Assembly: GCF_001678845.1 (NCBI RefSeq)
Contig: NZ_MAIQ01000007.1
Coordinates: forward strand, 62,001 to 126,000
DNA: 64,000 nucleotides
Reading direction: 5' to 3'
DNA from: Christensenella intestinihominis
GTDB lineage: Bacteria; Bacillota; Clostridia; Christensenellales; Christensenellaceae
Shown in pieces: positions 9,416 through 18,048 of the stretch (positions within the stretch are counted from its first letter, which is position 1; each line of letters begins with the position of its first letter). Position numbers and translations under genes: made by a program. The notes beneath the pieces are model-generated. The model was not told where the DNA came from. It did no database searches and saw only the letters and a list, made by a program, of their open reading frames with translations.

Positions 9416-10780
9416 ATGAGTTATGATTTGGTAGTTTTGGGCGGCGGCCCGGCGGGTTATCTGGCCTGCGAGCGCGCGGCGCACGAGGGCATGAAGGTCG
9501 TCCTGATTGAGAAGAGGAATGTGGGCGGCGTATGCCTGAACGAAGGCTGCATTCCGTCAAAGACGTTCCTGTATTCGGCAAAGCTTAAGGACGGCGCGGA
9601 GCACGGCGACAAATACGGTGTTGTATGCAAAGGGATTGAAATCGACCACAAGGCGGTTGTGGCGCGGAAGAATAAAGTTGTAAAATCGCTCACGGGCGGG
9701 ATTGCGTCTATGCTCAAGGGCCTTAAGGTCGAGTGGGTGAAGGCTGCGGGCACGATCAAGGGCAAGGGCCCGGACGGCTATGAAGTGGAAGCGGACGGCA
9801 AGGTATATGCCGGTAAGCGCCTGCTGATTGCGACGGGCAGCGAAGCAGCGATGCCGCCCATTGACGGGCTGCGCGAGCAATACGAAAAGGGCTTTGCGCT
9901 CACCAACCGCGAAATCCTCGATATCGAAGCTGTGCCGAAAAAGCTGGTCGTGATCGGCGGCGGCGTGATCGGCCTTGAAATGGCAAGCTATTTTAATTCT
10001 GCGGGCAGCGAAGTAACGGTGATCGAAATGCTCGAGCAGATCGGCGGGCCGATCGACGCTGATATCGCCAAGCTGCTTAAAAAGAATTATGAGGGGAAAG
10101 GGATTACCTTCAAGATGGGCTGCAAGGTCACAAAAATCGAAAACGGCGCCGTCGTTTACGAGGAAGCGGGCAAGCAGCAGAAAGCGGAATGCGATAAGAC
10201 GCTCGTGTGCATCGGCCGCAAAGCAAACACGCAGGGCATCGGCCTCGAAAGCATCGGCGTACTCACGGAGCGCGGCGCGGTAGTGACGGACGAGCACATG
10301 AAAACGAACATTCCGGAGGTTTATGCGGCGGGCGACGTAAACGGGAAATCCATGCTCGCGCATACGGCATACCGCGAAGCGGAGGTTGCCGTGAACAATA
10401 TGCTGGGGAAAAAGGATAAGATGAAATATAACGCGATTCCGGGCGTGATTTACACCAACCCGGAGGTCGCGGGGGTCGGCGAAACAGAGCAGAGCGCGAA
10501 GGAAAAGGGACTTGACGTGACCGTCAAGAAGGTCCCGATGCAGTTTGCGGGGCGCTATGTCGCGGAAAACGAAGGCGGAAACGGCTTTATCAAGATCATT
10601 GTGGACAACAAATGGAACAAGCTTGTGGGCGTGCATATGATTACGAACTATTCGTCGGAAATCATCTGGGGCGCGGATGCGCTTGTGGATAAGGAAATGA
10701 ACATTGAAGCGATCAAGAAGATCGTGTTCCCGCATCCGACTGTCAGCGAGATTATTCGTGAAGCCATCTGGCAGCTCTGA
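9416..10780 (+). CDS. lpdA: Dihydrolipoamide dehydrogenase (E3)
   Basis: E3 (454 aa) reoxidises the dihydrolipoyl arm of E2 using FAD and NAD+. The N-terminal FAD motif GGGPAG (9-14) is followed by the redox-active disulfide C40-x4-C45 (GGVCLNEGCIPSK). The NAD-binding motif GGGVIGLEMASYF lies near residue 180, and the second FAD motif YAAGDVNG near 303. The C-terminal dimerisation domain carries the catalytic HPTVSE. No fused lipoyl domain is present, unlike some E3 proteins from Gram-positive bacteria. A strong GGGAGGT precedes the ATG. It is the second gene of the operon and is followed by the fused E1. Confidence 0.95.
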   Translation: MSYDLVVLGGGPAGYLACERAAHEGMKVVLIEKRNVGGVCLNEGCIPSKTFLYSAKLKDGAEHGDKYGVVCKGIEIDHKAVVARKNKVVKSLTGGIASMLKGLKVEWVKAAGTIKGKGPDGYEVEADGKVYAGKRLLIATGSEAAMPPIDGLREQYEKGFALTNREILDIEAVPKKLVVIGGGVIGLEMASYFNSAGSEVTVIEMLEQIGGPIDADIAKLLKKNYEGKGITFKMGCKVTKIENGAVVYEEAGKQQKAECDKTLVCIGRKANTQGIGLESIGVLTERGAVVTDEHMKTNIPEVYAAGDVNGKSMLAHTAYREAEVAVNNMLGKKDKMKYNAIPGVIYTNPEVAGVGETEQSAKEKGLDVTVKKVPMQFAGRYVAENEGGNGFIKIIVDNKWNKLVGVHMITNYSSEIIWGADALVDKEMNIEAIKKIVFPHPTVSEIIREAIWQL

Positions 10781-10839
10781 TACTGCCTTATGAACAAAAC
10801 TGTTAAATAATTATTGTCTATATACAAAGGAGAAAAACA

Positions 10840-13311
10840 ATGACAAAGTGTTTGACGATTGATCCGAAGAAAATGAGGGCACCGGGCAAGATCACATTCA
10901 AAGATATCCCGATGAACACCTACCAAAAAACGGTAAAGGATGAAGTGAAAAACTTTACGAAAGAGGAATTCTTGCACATTTACCGGGATATGTGGGTTGT
11001 CCGCGAATTCGAGACGATGCTCAACTCCATCAAAACGACCGGACAATATGAAGGCATTGAATACAACCATCCGGGTCCGGCCCATCTTGGCATCGGCCAG
11101 GAAGCGGCTTATGTCGGCCAGGCGTTTGAGCTTGGTATGGACGACTTTTCCTTTGGTTCCCACAGGAGCCACGGTGAAATCCTTGCCAAGGGGATGTCCT
11201 GCATCGAGAAGCTCTCGGACGAGCAGCTGACGGAAATCATGGAAAACTTCTTTGACGGCGAGACGTTCGCGGTCGTCAAGGAGCATACGCAGTATAAGGA
11301 AATTAAGGATATGGCGCGCGAATTCCTGCTGTATGGCATGATCGCGGAGACGTGGGGCCGCCAGACGGGCTTTAACCGCGGCCTCGGCGGATCGATGCAC
11401 GCCTTCTTTATTCCGTTCGGTATTTTCCCGAATAACGCAATCGTAGGCGGCAGCGCGCCCATTTCAACGGGCGCGGCGCTCTTCAAACGCGTCAACCAGA
11501 AGCCGGGCATGGTTATCTGCAACATCGGCGACGGTTCCATTGGCTGCGGTCCTGTTTACGAGTCCATGAACTTTGCAACGATGGACCAGTACAACACGCT
11601 GTGGGATGAAGACCACAAGGGCGGCCTGCCGATTATCTACAATATCTGGAACAACAGCTATGGCATGGGCGGCCAGACCTGCGGCGAGACCATGGGCTAT
11701 GAAGAGGTTGCGCGCCTTGGCGCGGGCCTCAATCCTGCGGAAATGCACGCGGAACGCATCGATGGTATGAATCCCCTTGCCGTAATCGACGCATACCGCC
11801 GCAAACGGAAGGTAATTGAAGACCGCCAGGGGCCGGTGCTCCTCGACGTTGTGACGTACAGGGTTTCCGGGCACAGCCCGTCCGACTCTTCTTCGTACCG
11901 CACAAAGGAAGAAATTGCCGCATGGGAAGCGATCGATTCCATCAAGGTATTCGGCCAGCAGCTGGTTGAAGCGGGCGTAGCGAAGGAAGAAGAGCTGAAG
12001 GAAATCGAGCTCGGCATCCGCAAGGATATGACATGGGCGGTGAAACTCGGCAAGGACGAGACAATTTCCCCGCGCATCGATCTTGACAAAAACCCGAACG
12101 CGATTGCGGACATGATGTTTACAAACCTCGAAATCCCGAGCATGGACACGACGAGGAAGCCCGACGTGCTGATGCCGAAGGAAGAAAATCCGCGCGTACA
12201 GAAGCTGGCCAAGAAGGTCCGCAGCGCATATGAAGCGGACGGCAAGCCGGTTTCCAAGAACAGGACGTTCCAGAACCGTGACGCGATTTTTGAAGCGGCT
12301 ATCGATAAATTTTACCAGGACCCGACGTTTATCGCCTATGGCGAGGACAACCGCGACTGGGGCGGCGCATTCGGCGCTTATACAAACCTTACGGAGTCCA
12401 TTCCGTATCACAGGTTCTTCAATTCCCCGATCTCCGAAGCGGCGATCGTGGGTACGTCCGTTGGTTATGCAATGGCTGGCGGGCGCGTAATGTCCGAGCT
12501 CATGTACCTCGACTTCATCGGCCGCGCGGGCGACGAAGTGTTCAACCAGATGTCCAAATGGCAGGCAATGAGCGGCGACGTCCTCAAAATGCCCTTCGTG
12601 CTCCGCTGTTCCGTTGGTTCCAAATACGGCGCGCAGCATTCGCAGGACTGGTCGGCGCTGTGCACGCACATCCCGGGCCTCAAGGTCGTGTTCCCGGCGA
12701 CGCCTTACGACACCAAGGGGCTTCTTAACGCGGCCCTCAACGGGACCGACCCGGTCATCTTCCTTGAAAGCCAGAGGACGTACGACCTCGGCGAAATGTT
12801 CCAGAAGGAAGTTCCGGCGGGTTATTACGAAGTGAAGATCGGCGAGCCCGATATCAAACGTGAAGGAAAGGACCTTACAATCCTTACCGTCGGCGCGACG
12901 CTTTACAGGGTGACCAAGGCGGCCGATATCCTCCAGGAAAAATACGGCATCTCTACGGAAATTATTGACGCGCGTTCCCTCGTGCCGTTCAACTACGAGC
13001 CGGTGATCGAGTCCGTGAAGAAAACGGGCAGGATCATCATCACGGGCGACGCCTGCGAGCGTGGTTCGCACCTGAAAGATTTTGCGCAGTCCATCAGCGA
13101 GATGGCGTTCGATTACCTCGACGCGCCGCCGGTGGTTGTGGGCGCGAAGAACTGGATTACCCCGGCCCACGAGCTGGAAGAATACTTCTTCCCGCAGCCG
13201 GAATGGATTATCGATGCCGTACATGAGCGCATTATGCCCCTGCCGGGCCACACATGCACGACAAACCAGACGATCCTCCAGCAGATTGAGAACGACAAGA
13301 AGGGCGTATAA
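10840..13311 (+). CDS. Fused alpha-beta E1 subunit of 2-oxoacid dehydrogenase (thiamine diphosphate-dependent)
   Basis: This single 823-aa chain contains both E1 subunits, which decarboxylate the 2-oxoacid and reductively acylate the lipoyl arm of E2. The alpha half (about 45-420) has the thiamine diphosphate motif starting GDGSIGCG near residue 229 and ending in the WNNSYGMGG segment. After a linker (about 420-475) the beta half begins (YGEDNRDWGGAFGAYTNL) with the transketolase-like pyrimidine domain. It continues to the C-terminal domain (about 680-823; SLVPFNYEPVIESVKKTGR). AAAGGAG precedes the ATG. Acetoin, pyruvate and branched-chain families are all possible. A two-half fusion is the notable feature. 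E1 comes last in the operon, and a terminator follows. Confidence 0.9.
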   Translation: MTKCLTIDPKKMRAPGKITFKDIPMNTYQKTVKDEVKNFTKEEFLHIYRDMWVVREFETMLNSIKTTGQYEGIEYNHPGPAHLGIGQEAAYVGQAFELGMDDFSFGSHRSHGEILAKGMSCIEKLSDEQLTEIMENFFDGETFAVVKEHTQYKEIKDMAREFLLYGMIAETWGRQTGFNRGLGGSMHAFFIPFGIFPNNAIVGGSAPISTGAALFKRVNQKPGMVICNIGDGSIGCGPVYESMNFATMDQYNTLWDEDHKGGLPIIYNIWNNSYGMGGQTCGETMGYEEVARLGAGLNPAEMHAERIDGMNPLAVIDAYRRKRKVIEDRQGPVLLDVVTYRVSGHSPSDSSSYRTKEEIAAWEAIDSIKVFGQQLVEAGVAKEEELKEIELGIRKDMTWAVKLGKDETISPRIDLDKNPNAIADMMFTNLEIPSMDTTRKPDVLMPKEENPRVQKLAKKVRSAYEADGKPVSKNRTFQNRDAIFEAAIDKFYQDPTFIAYGEDNRDWGGAFGAYTNLTESIPYHRFFNSPISEAAIVGTSVGYAMAGGRVMSELMYLDFIGRAGDEVFNQMSKWQAMSGDVLKMPFVLRCSVGSKYGAQHSQDWSALCTHIPGLKVVFPATPYDTKGLLNAALNGTDPVIFLESQRTYDLGEMFQKEVPAGYYEVKIGEPDIKREGKDLTILTVGATLYRVTKAADILQEKYGISTEIIDARSLVPFNYEPVIESVKKTGRIIITGDACERGSHLKDFAQSISEMAFDYLDAPPVVVGAKNWITPAHELEEYFFPQPEWIIDAVHERIMPLPGHTCTTNQTILQQIENDKKGV

Positions 13312-13345
13312 AAAGGCCCTGTGAATGTTAAAAGGGAAATGTAAG

Positions 13346-13386
13346 AAAGCCCCCTGCTGCAATTCGTTTGCGGCAGGGGGCTTTTT
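13346..13386 (+). terminator. Intrinsic terminator after the dehydrogenase operon
   Basis: AAAGCCCCCTGC pairs with GCAGGGGGC and is followed by TTTTT. Confidence 0.9.
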
Positions 13387-13406
13387 GTATCATGGGAGGG
13401 CGGTAC

Positions 13407-13435
13407 TTGACCGCGGGCCGGAAAGGGAATAGAAT
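13407..13435 (+). promoter_or_regulatory. Promoter of the first YesN/YesM operon
   Basis: TTGACC (13407-13412) and TAGAAT (13430-13435) with a 17-base spacer, 39 bases before the response-regulator gene. Confidence 0.6.
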
Positions 13436-13474
13436 GTGAACAACCCGAAGTAATTCCATAGAGAAAGGAAATTC

Positions 13475-15052
13475 ATGTACAGAATTTTAATTGTCGACGA
13501 CGAAGCCTTGGTGCGTCGGGGCATCAAAAGGAGCATCAACTGGAACGAACTGGATATTGAGATGGTGGCTGAAGCGGAAAACGGCGTGGAGGCCCTCGAG
13601 CAGGTGCTTGAAAACGTACCGGATATTATCCTGCTTGATATTTGTATGCCAAAAATGGACGGACTTGAGTTTGCGAGTATTGTGAAACAGAAATATCCGC
13701 AGATCAGGATTGTGATTATTACGGGCTTTGACGACTTTGAGTATGCCCGCAGCGCCCTTCGGGCGGGAGTGGACGACTATATCCTGAAACCGATTACGCG
13801 GGAAATGGTGGAAGCCGTCGTAAAGACCCAGATTGAAAAAATTGCGGAGGAGCGAAGCAAGCGCGTGCCCGCGAAACCGGACGAGGGCAAGGCGGCGGCC
13901 GCGGTCCTCAACGCGGTGCTGCGCCGGGAAAAGCGTGCGGGACAGGAGCAGGAGCTTTCCGCATTTTTGGATTACGCGCAGATTAAGGACCAAAATATTT
14001 ATTTTGTTATCATGAAAGACTATCTTTCAAGGTGCGAAATCTGGGCGGACGCCGCCGACGACCATCTTGCGGAATTTGCGATTTTGAATATTGCCGGGGA
14101 GCTGCTGCGCGATACGCGTACGGGCTTCGCCTTCGAGACCTATAAAAGCGAGCTCGCCATGGTGGTTTCATGCGCCGCGCGCCACAGCCTGGAAGAAATG
14201 CTGATGGATATTTACCACAACATTCTGGATTTTATTGAGATACCTGTCGATTTTGGAGTTTCCGGAAAGGGGACGCTCGCCGACCTGCCGACGCTTGCCG
14301 AGCAGGCGCGGGAAGCGCTGGAATGCACCTTTGTGCTTTCCAAACAAAATATCATCCATTACGGGGACCTGAAAGAACACAGGAGCGGGGATTTCCATTA
14401 TCCCGAACAAACCGAGCGGGAGCTTTTGACCGTGATGTATTCGAGCGATGCGGAAAAAAGCAACGCGCTGATTGAAGAGTTTTTTTCCCAGCTTCGGCAG
14501 GTCACGCCGGATGTCACCCGCTGCAAAAGCATGCTGCTGCGCCTGCTTTTGAGTATATCGAACACCATGGAATCCATGAGCTCACGCCTGCATCCCGAGG
14601 GCGAGCACCGGGACGCATCGTTTGACCCGGTGAAGGTCCTCGAACAGTTTGAAACGCTGGAACAGGCCGAGGAGTGGGTGAAGAAGCTTTACCAGGAAAC
14701 GCTTTCCTATGTGGCTTCCATGAAATCGCGGAGCGGCCAGCTGTTTCTGAAAATCACCCAATATATCGAAAAGAATTATGGGGACAGCGACCTGAACCTG
14801 AAAAAATGCAGCGAGGATTTATTCCTTTCGTCCGGCTATATCAGCATGATTTTGAAAAAGGAATCGGGGAAGACCTTCGTCGATTACCTGAACGAATTCC
14901 GGATCGAACGGGCGGCGGAGCTGCTTGAAGAGCCGGAAAGCAAGGTGTACGAGGTTGCGACCAGGGTGGGCTTTACCCACCAGACCTATTTCAGCTCGGT
15001 ATTCAAAAAGCTGATCGGTATCTCTCCCAAGCAATTCAAGGAACAAAAATAG
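13475..15052 (+). CDS. YesN-type response regulator with AraC DNA-binding domain (sugar locus 1)
   Basis: This is a 525-aa cytoplasmic response regulator. A CheY-like receiver domain (1 to about 125) has the acidic pair D8-D9, phospho-acceptor D55 (LLDICMPKMDG) and the conserved lysine near 107 (ILKPI). A long middle region of about 290 residues, typical of YesN proteins, follows. The C-terminal AraC/XylS domain (about 425-525) carries two helix-turn-helix motifs and ends GISPKQFKEQK. GAAAGGAAA precedes the ATG. The kinase gene follows two bases after the stop codon. By context it should control the sugar ABC transporter and fucI downstream; inverted repeats before the transporter ATPase gene are candidate binding sites. 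Confidence 0.9.
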   Translation: MYRILIVDDEALVRRGIKRSINWNELDIEMVAEAENGVEALEQVLENVPDIILLDICMPKMDGLEFASIVKQKYPQIRIVIITGFDDFEYARSALRAGVDDYILKPITREMVEAVVKTQIEKIAEERSKRVPAKPDEGKAAAAVLNAVLRREKRAGQEQELSAFLDYAQIKDQNIYFVIMKDYLSRCEIWADAADDHLAEFAILNIAGELLRDTRTGFAFETYKSELAMVVSCAARHSLEEMLMDIYHNILDFIEIPVDFGVSGKGTLADLPTLAEQAREALECTFVLSKQNIIHYGDLKEHRSGDFHYPEQTERELLTVMYSSDAEKSNALIEEFFSQLRQVTPDVTRCKSMLLRLLLSISNTMESMSSRLHPEGEHRDASFDPVKVLEQFETLEQAEEWVKKLYQETLSYVASMKSRSGQLFLKITQYIEKNYGDSDLNLKKCSEDLFLSSGYISMILKKESGKTFVDYLNEFRIERAAELLEEPESKVYEVATRVGFTHQTYFSSVFKKLIGISPKQFKEQK

Positions 15053-15054
15053 AA

Positions 15055-16824
15055 ATGAAAAAAGCGCGCGCCCCGAAAAGGATATCGACGATTATTATAT
15101 TATGCTTTTCGCTGTTCATGGTAGTGATCCTGATTCTCATGAGCGTGGTTTCCTATTACTATTCCTACGAGAGCATGCGCGGGAGGACCATTTCGGATAC
15201 GGAGGTTATCCTTTCGCAGGTCGGCAAGAACATCGGGCGTTACATCAGCAACATTGAAAGCATTTCCGGTATTATCAACACCAACAAGGACGTGATGCGT
15301 TACCTTGAAGACCCGGAGGCCGAGGACGCGGGGGTCACGCGGGCAAATTTCAGGAACTTCCTCAATTACCTGCCGCAGATCGATAAAAATATCGTTTCGA
15401 TTTTTATCTTTGACAAAGAGAATAATCCGGTCTATGTGCCCGCCACTTTGCGGATGAAGGAAAACTACGATATTACGCAGGACGAATGGTACCGCAATGT
15501 GGAGGACTATGTAACCGATATCCCGACCCTTACCGGAACGCAGGTCAGGACCATGACCCAGGGGGATAATCCATGGGTCATCTCGCTCTCCCGCCGCATC
15601 CTCAACGCGGCGACGGGGGAAATTATCGGGACGCAGCTTGTCGAACTGAACTACAGCGCCATTGACGACATTTTAAACGACATTAACCTCGGCTCCAAGG
15701 GCTATATTTTTATCGTCGACGCGGATGGGAAAATGGTATACCACCCGCAGCTCCAGCTGGTTTATTCCGGGCTGAAAACCGAACGGGTAAAGGACGTGCT
15801 GGGGACGAGCGACACGACGCTGGAACTCCGGGACGAAAATAAGCTTTACAATATCAGCGATATTCCGGGGACGGATTTCAAAATGGTAGGGGTGACTTTC
15901 CTGGACGAGATCGTCGCTTCTTCGCGCGAAATGATTACCCTGTATATTATTCTTACCCTGCTGATGGCGCTCGCGGCCTTCATCGGTTCCGTGCAAATGG
16001 CGCGGTATGTTACAAAGCCGCTTTCCCGCCTGGAGCTTGCGGTGAATGAAGTGGAACAGGGAAACCTCGATGCGAATTTCGCAATCCGGGGCACCCTTGA
16101 AACGGAAAAATTTGCCGCGTCCCTTTCTTCCATGATAAGCAATGTAAAACAACTGATGGAGCAAATTGTGGCGGACCAGGAAATGATCCGCACAAGCGAG
16201 CTCAAAGCGCTCCAGTCGCAGATCAACCCGCATTTTTTATATAATACGCTTGATACCATCGTATGGATCGCGGAGGAATCGGGGAGCGAAAAGATCAAGG
16301 AAATTACGGTTGCGCTGGCAAACTATTTCCGCATCGTCCTTTCTTCGGGCAAGGATATCATCAGCGTACGCGACGAAATCGAGCATGTGCGCAATTACCT
16401 TGTGATCCAGAAAATGCGCTATGAAACACTCGATTACAAAATTGAGGTTTCAGAGGAGGCGCTGGCCCTTACCATGCCGAAATTAATTTTGCAGCCCATT
16501 GTGGAAAACGCGATTTACCATGGCATTAAGAACAATCCGGACGGCGGGACCATTTGGGTGCGCGGATTTGTGGATAAGGAAACGCTTACTTTTATAATCG
16601 ACGATGACGGCCGGGGAATGCGGCCGCATGAACTGCGGCGCGTATTTGAGCCGGGGCGGAAAAGCGCCGTCCGCCACGGCGGCGTGGCGATGCGCAACAT
16701 CAGGGAACGGATCGAGCTTTATTACGGCACGGAATATGGGATTGCGGTGGAAAGCGAATACCGGAAGGGAACGCGCGTCATCGTGACGCTGCCTGCAAGG
16801 AAGAGGACGGACCAGGATGGCTAA
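15055..16824 (+). CDS. YesM-type sensor histidine kinase with extracellular Cache-like domain (sugar locus 1)
   Basis: The membrane kinase (589 aa) has a first transmembrane segment (about 12-35), an extracellular double-Cache-like sensor (about 36-290) and a second transmembrane segment (about 295-318). A HAMP linker (about 319-370) leads to the His_kinase domain with the phosphorylated histidine near 393 in SQINPHFLYNTLDT. The ATP-binding domain follows (IVENAIYHGIKNN, then DDDGRGM). It begins two bases after the regulator stop codon, so translation is probably coupled. Its own stop overlaps the next gene, a tethered sugar-binding protein, by 8 bases. That gene order suggests the binding protein presents sugar to this kinase. 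Confidence 0.9.
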   Translation: MKKARAPKRISTIIILCFSLFMVVILILMSVVSYYYSYESMRGRTISDTEVILSQVGKNIGRYISNIESISGIINTNKDVMRYLEDPEAEDAGVTRANFRNFLNYLPQIDKNIVSIFIFDKENNPVYVPATLRMKENYDITQDEWYRNVEDYVTDIPTLTGTQVRTMTQGDNPWVISLSRRILNAATGEIIGTQLVELNYSAIDDILNDINLGSKGYIFIVDADGKMVYHPQLQLVYSGLKTERVKDVLGTSDTTLELRDENKLYNISDIPGTDFKMVGVTFLDEIVASSREMITLYIILTLLMALAAFIGSVQMARYVTKPLSRLELAVNEVEQGNLDANFAIRGTLETEKFAASLSSMISNVKQLMEQIVADQEMIRTSELKALQSQINPHFLYNTLDTIVWIAEESGSEKIKEITVALANYFRIVLSSGKDIISVRDEIEHVRNYLVIQKMRYETLDYKIEVSEEALALTMPKLILQPIVENAIYHGIKNNPDGGTIWVRGFVDKETLTFIIDDDGRGMRPHELRRVFEPGRKSAVRHGGVAMRNIRERIELYYGTEYGIAVESEYRKGTRVIVTLPARKRTDQDG

Positions 16825-17791
16825 GAAAACCTTTTACATCATTATTTCGCTGATTATTGCCGGAATATTTGTTACATTCGGGATTTTTCTCGTGCAGAAA
16901 AATGCGACGAACCGGGTGTTGGATGCGACGCTGATCGTGAAATCCAGGCAGCCGGGCTTTGAGTTCTGGGAGCTGCTGGAAAAGGGAGCCAAGGAAGGCG
17001 CGAAGGAATTCGGCGTGAACCTTACGGTGGACGGGGCAATGTCCGAGGAGGATACGGAGGGCCAGGTTGAAGCGGTGCGGAAGGCCATCGCAAGCGCCCC
17101 CGATATGATTATCCTTGCCGCCGCCGACCGGGACGCGCTGCTTCCCTATGCAAAGGAGATCAGGGAAAAGGGAATTACGCTGATTATAGTGGATTCCGGG
17201 CTCAGCGAGAATGTGGAAAATTGCTTCGTGGGCACGGATAATTATGAGGCGGCCAAGCGCGTTGGCGACGCAATGGGCAAAGCGATGGACGGCAAGGGAA
17301 GGGTTGCGGTAATTTCCCATTCCCCGCAGGCCACTACGGCCCAGCAGCGGACTGCGGGCTTTATGCGCGGCATCCAGAACTATCCCGATATGGAAATTAT
17401 GGGGACGTACGACATTGGGGACAGCACGGACCGAAGCTATGAGACAACAAGCGAAATCCTCCGGGAGAACCCGGATATCACCGGCTTGTTCGCAACCAAC
17501 CAGATTTCGGCGGAAGGCGTGTCGCGGGCGATTAAGGAGTCCGGCCGCGATGATATCTATTTCTATGCTTTCGACAGCTCCACCGTACAGAATGAAGCGC
17601 TGGAAAACGGAATCGTGGACGGGTTCGCCGTCCAGATGCCGTTCAATATGGGATATATGGCGGTGCAGGCCGCCGTGGAAGCGTACGACGGCACGCTGCG
17701 CACAACCAATATAGATACGGGCTTTGCGTTTGCCACCAAGGAAAATATGTGCGAGGAAGAAATCCAAAAATTAATTTATCCCTTCGTATAA
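16817..17791 (+). CDS. Membrane-anchored sugar-binding protein, putative co-sensor of the YesM kinase
   Basis: A periplasmic-binding-protein type 1 fold (ribose/galactose-binding class, 324 aa). One uncleaved-looking hydrophobic helix (about 6-26) anchors the N-terminus, with no lipobox cysteine. The body has the two-lobed signature features: an N-lobe VEAVRKAIASAPDMIILAAA and hinge-side IVDSGLSEN, then GLFATNQISAEGVSRAI. It overlaps the kinase gene by 8 bases. It is separate from the true lipoprotein binding protein of the nearby ABC transporter, so it is probably a sensor rather than a transport component. The closest known parallel is the clostridial XylFII-LytS pair, in which a binding protein controls a kinase. 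The ligand is unknown, perhaps L-fucose or a related sugar given fucI downstream. Confidence 0.8.
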   Translation: MAKKTFYIIISLIIAGIFVTFGIFLVQKNATNRVLDATLIVKSRQPGFEFWELLEKGAKEGAKEFGVNLTVDGAMSEEDTEGQVEAVRKAIASAPDMIILAAADRDALLPYAKEIREKGITLIIVDSGLSENVENCFVGTDNYEAAKRVGDAMGKAMDGKGRVAVISHSPQATTAQQRTAGFMRGIQNYPDMEIMGTYDIGDSTDRSYETTSEILRENPDITGLFATNQISAEGVSRAIKESGRDDIYFYAFDSSTVQNEALENGIVDGFAVQMPFNMGYMAVQAAVEAYDGTLRTTNIDTGFAFATKENMCEEEIQKLIYPFV

Positions 17792-17881
17792 AAGTGCGAA
17801 AAATCCTGCTATAAAGCCTTTTTCATATCATGGAAAACTGAAAATCCGCCAGCCTTGCACGGCCGGCTTTTGGCTGCGCGC

Positions 17882-17969
17882 AAAACCGCACAAAGCAAAA
17901 AAGAGTGTTGAATCTTTAATGTTTTGTGTGGTTTTGTTTATTATCTTTTTGCGCTCCAGGCCGTATAGT
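17882..17969 (+). promoter_or_regulatory. Inverted repeat and weak promoter before sugar transporter 1
   Basis: The arm AAAACCGCACAAA (17882-17894) is repeated inverted at 17923-17935 (TTTGTGTGGTTTT), centre to centre about 41 bases, close to four helix turns. A TATAGT (-10, 17964-17969) has only a poor -35 (TTATCT, 17941), six bases after the second arm. This is the layout of an activator-dependent promoter, so the YesN-type regulator upstream is the obvious candidate to bind. The 257-base gap also holds a GC-rich hairpin around 17853-17872. Confidence 0.5.
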
Positions 17970-18048
17970 GTAGATATAAGAAAAGCAAATCAGGATTATT
18001 TCTAAATTATTTTAAACGAATGGAATAGGGTAAAGGGGTGAACAGTAC

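Noticed and set aside
11464-13362. A 632-codon open frame on the minus strand
   Set aside because: It lies opposite the E1 gene and is Arg/His/Val-rich with no family features. It is a shadow caused by GC-rich third positions.
17853-17872. GC-rich hairpin after the tethered binding-protein gene as a terminator
   Set aside because: The stem has a mismatch and only a short T-run, so it is mentioned but not called separately.
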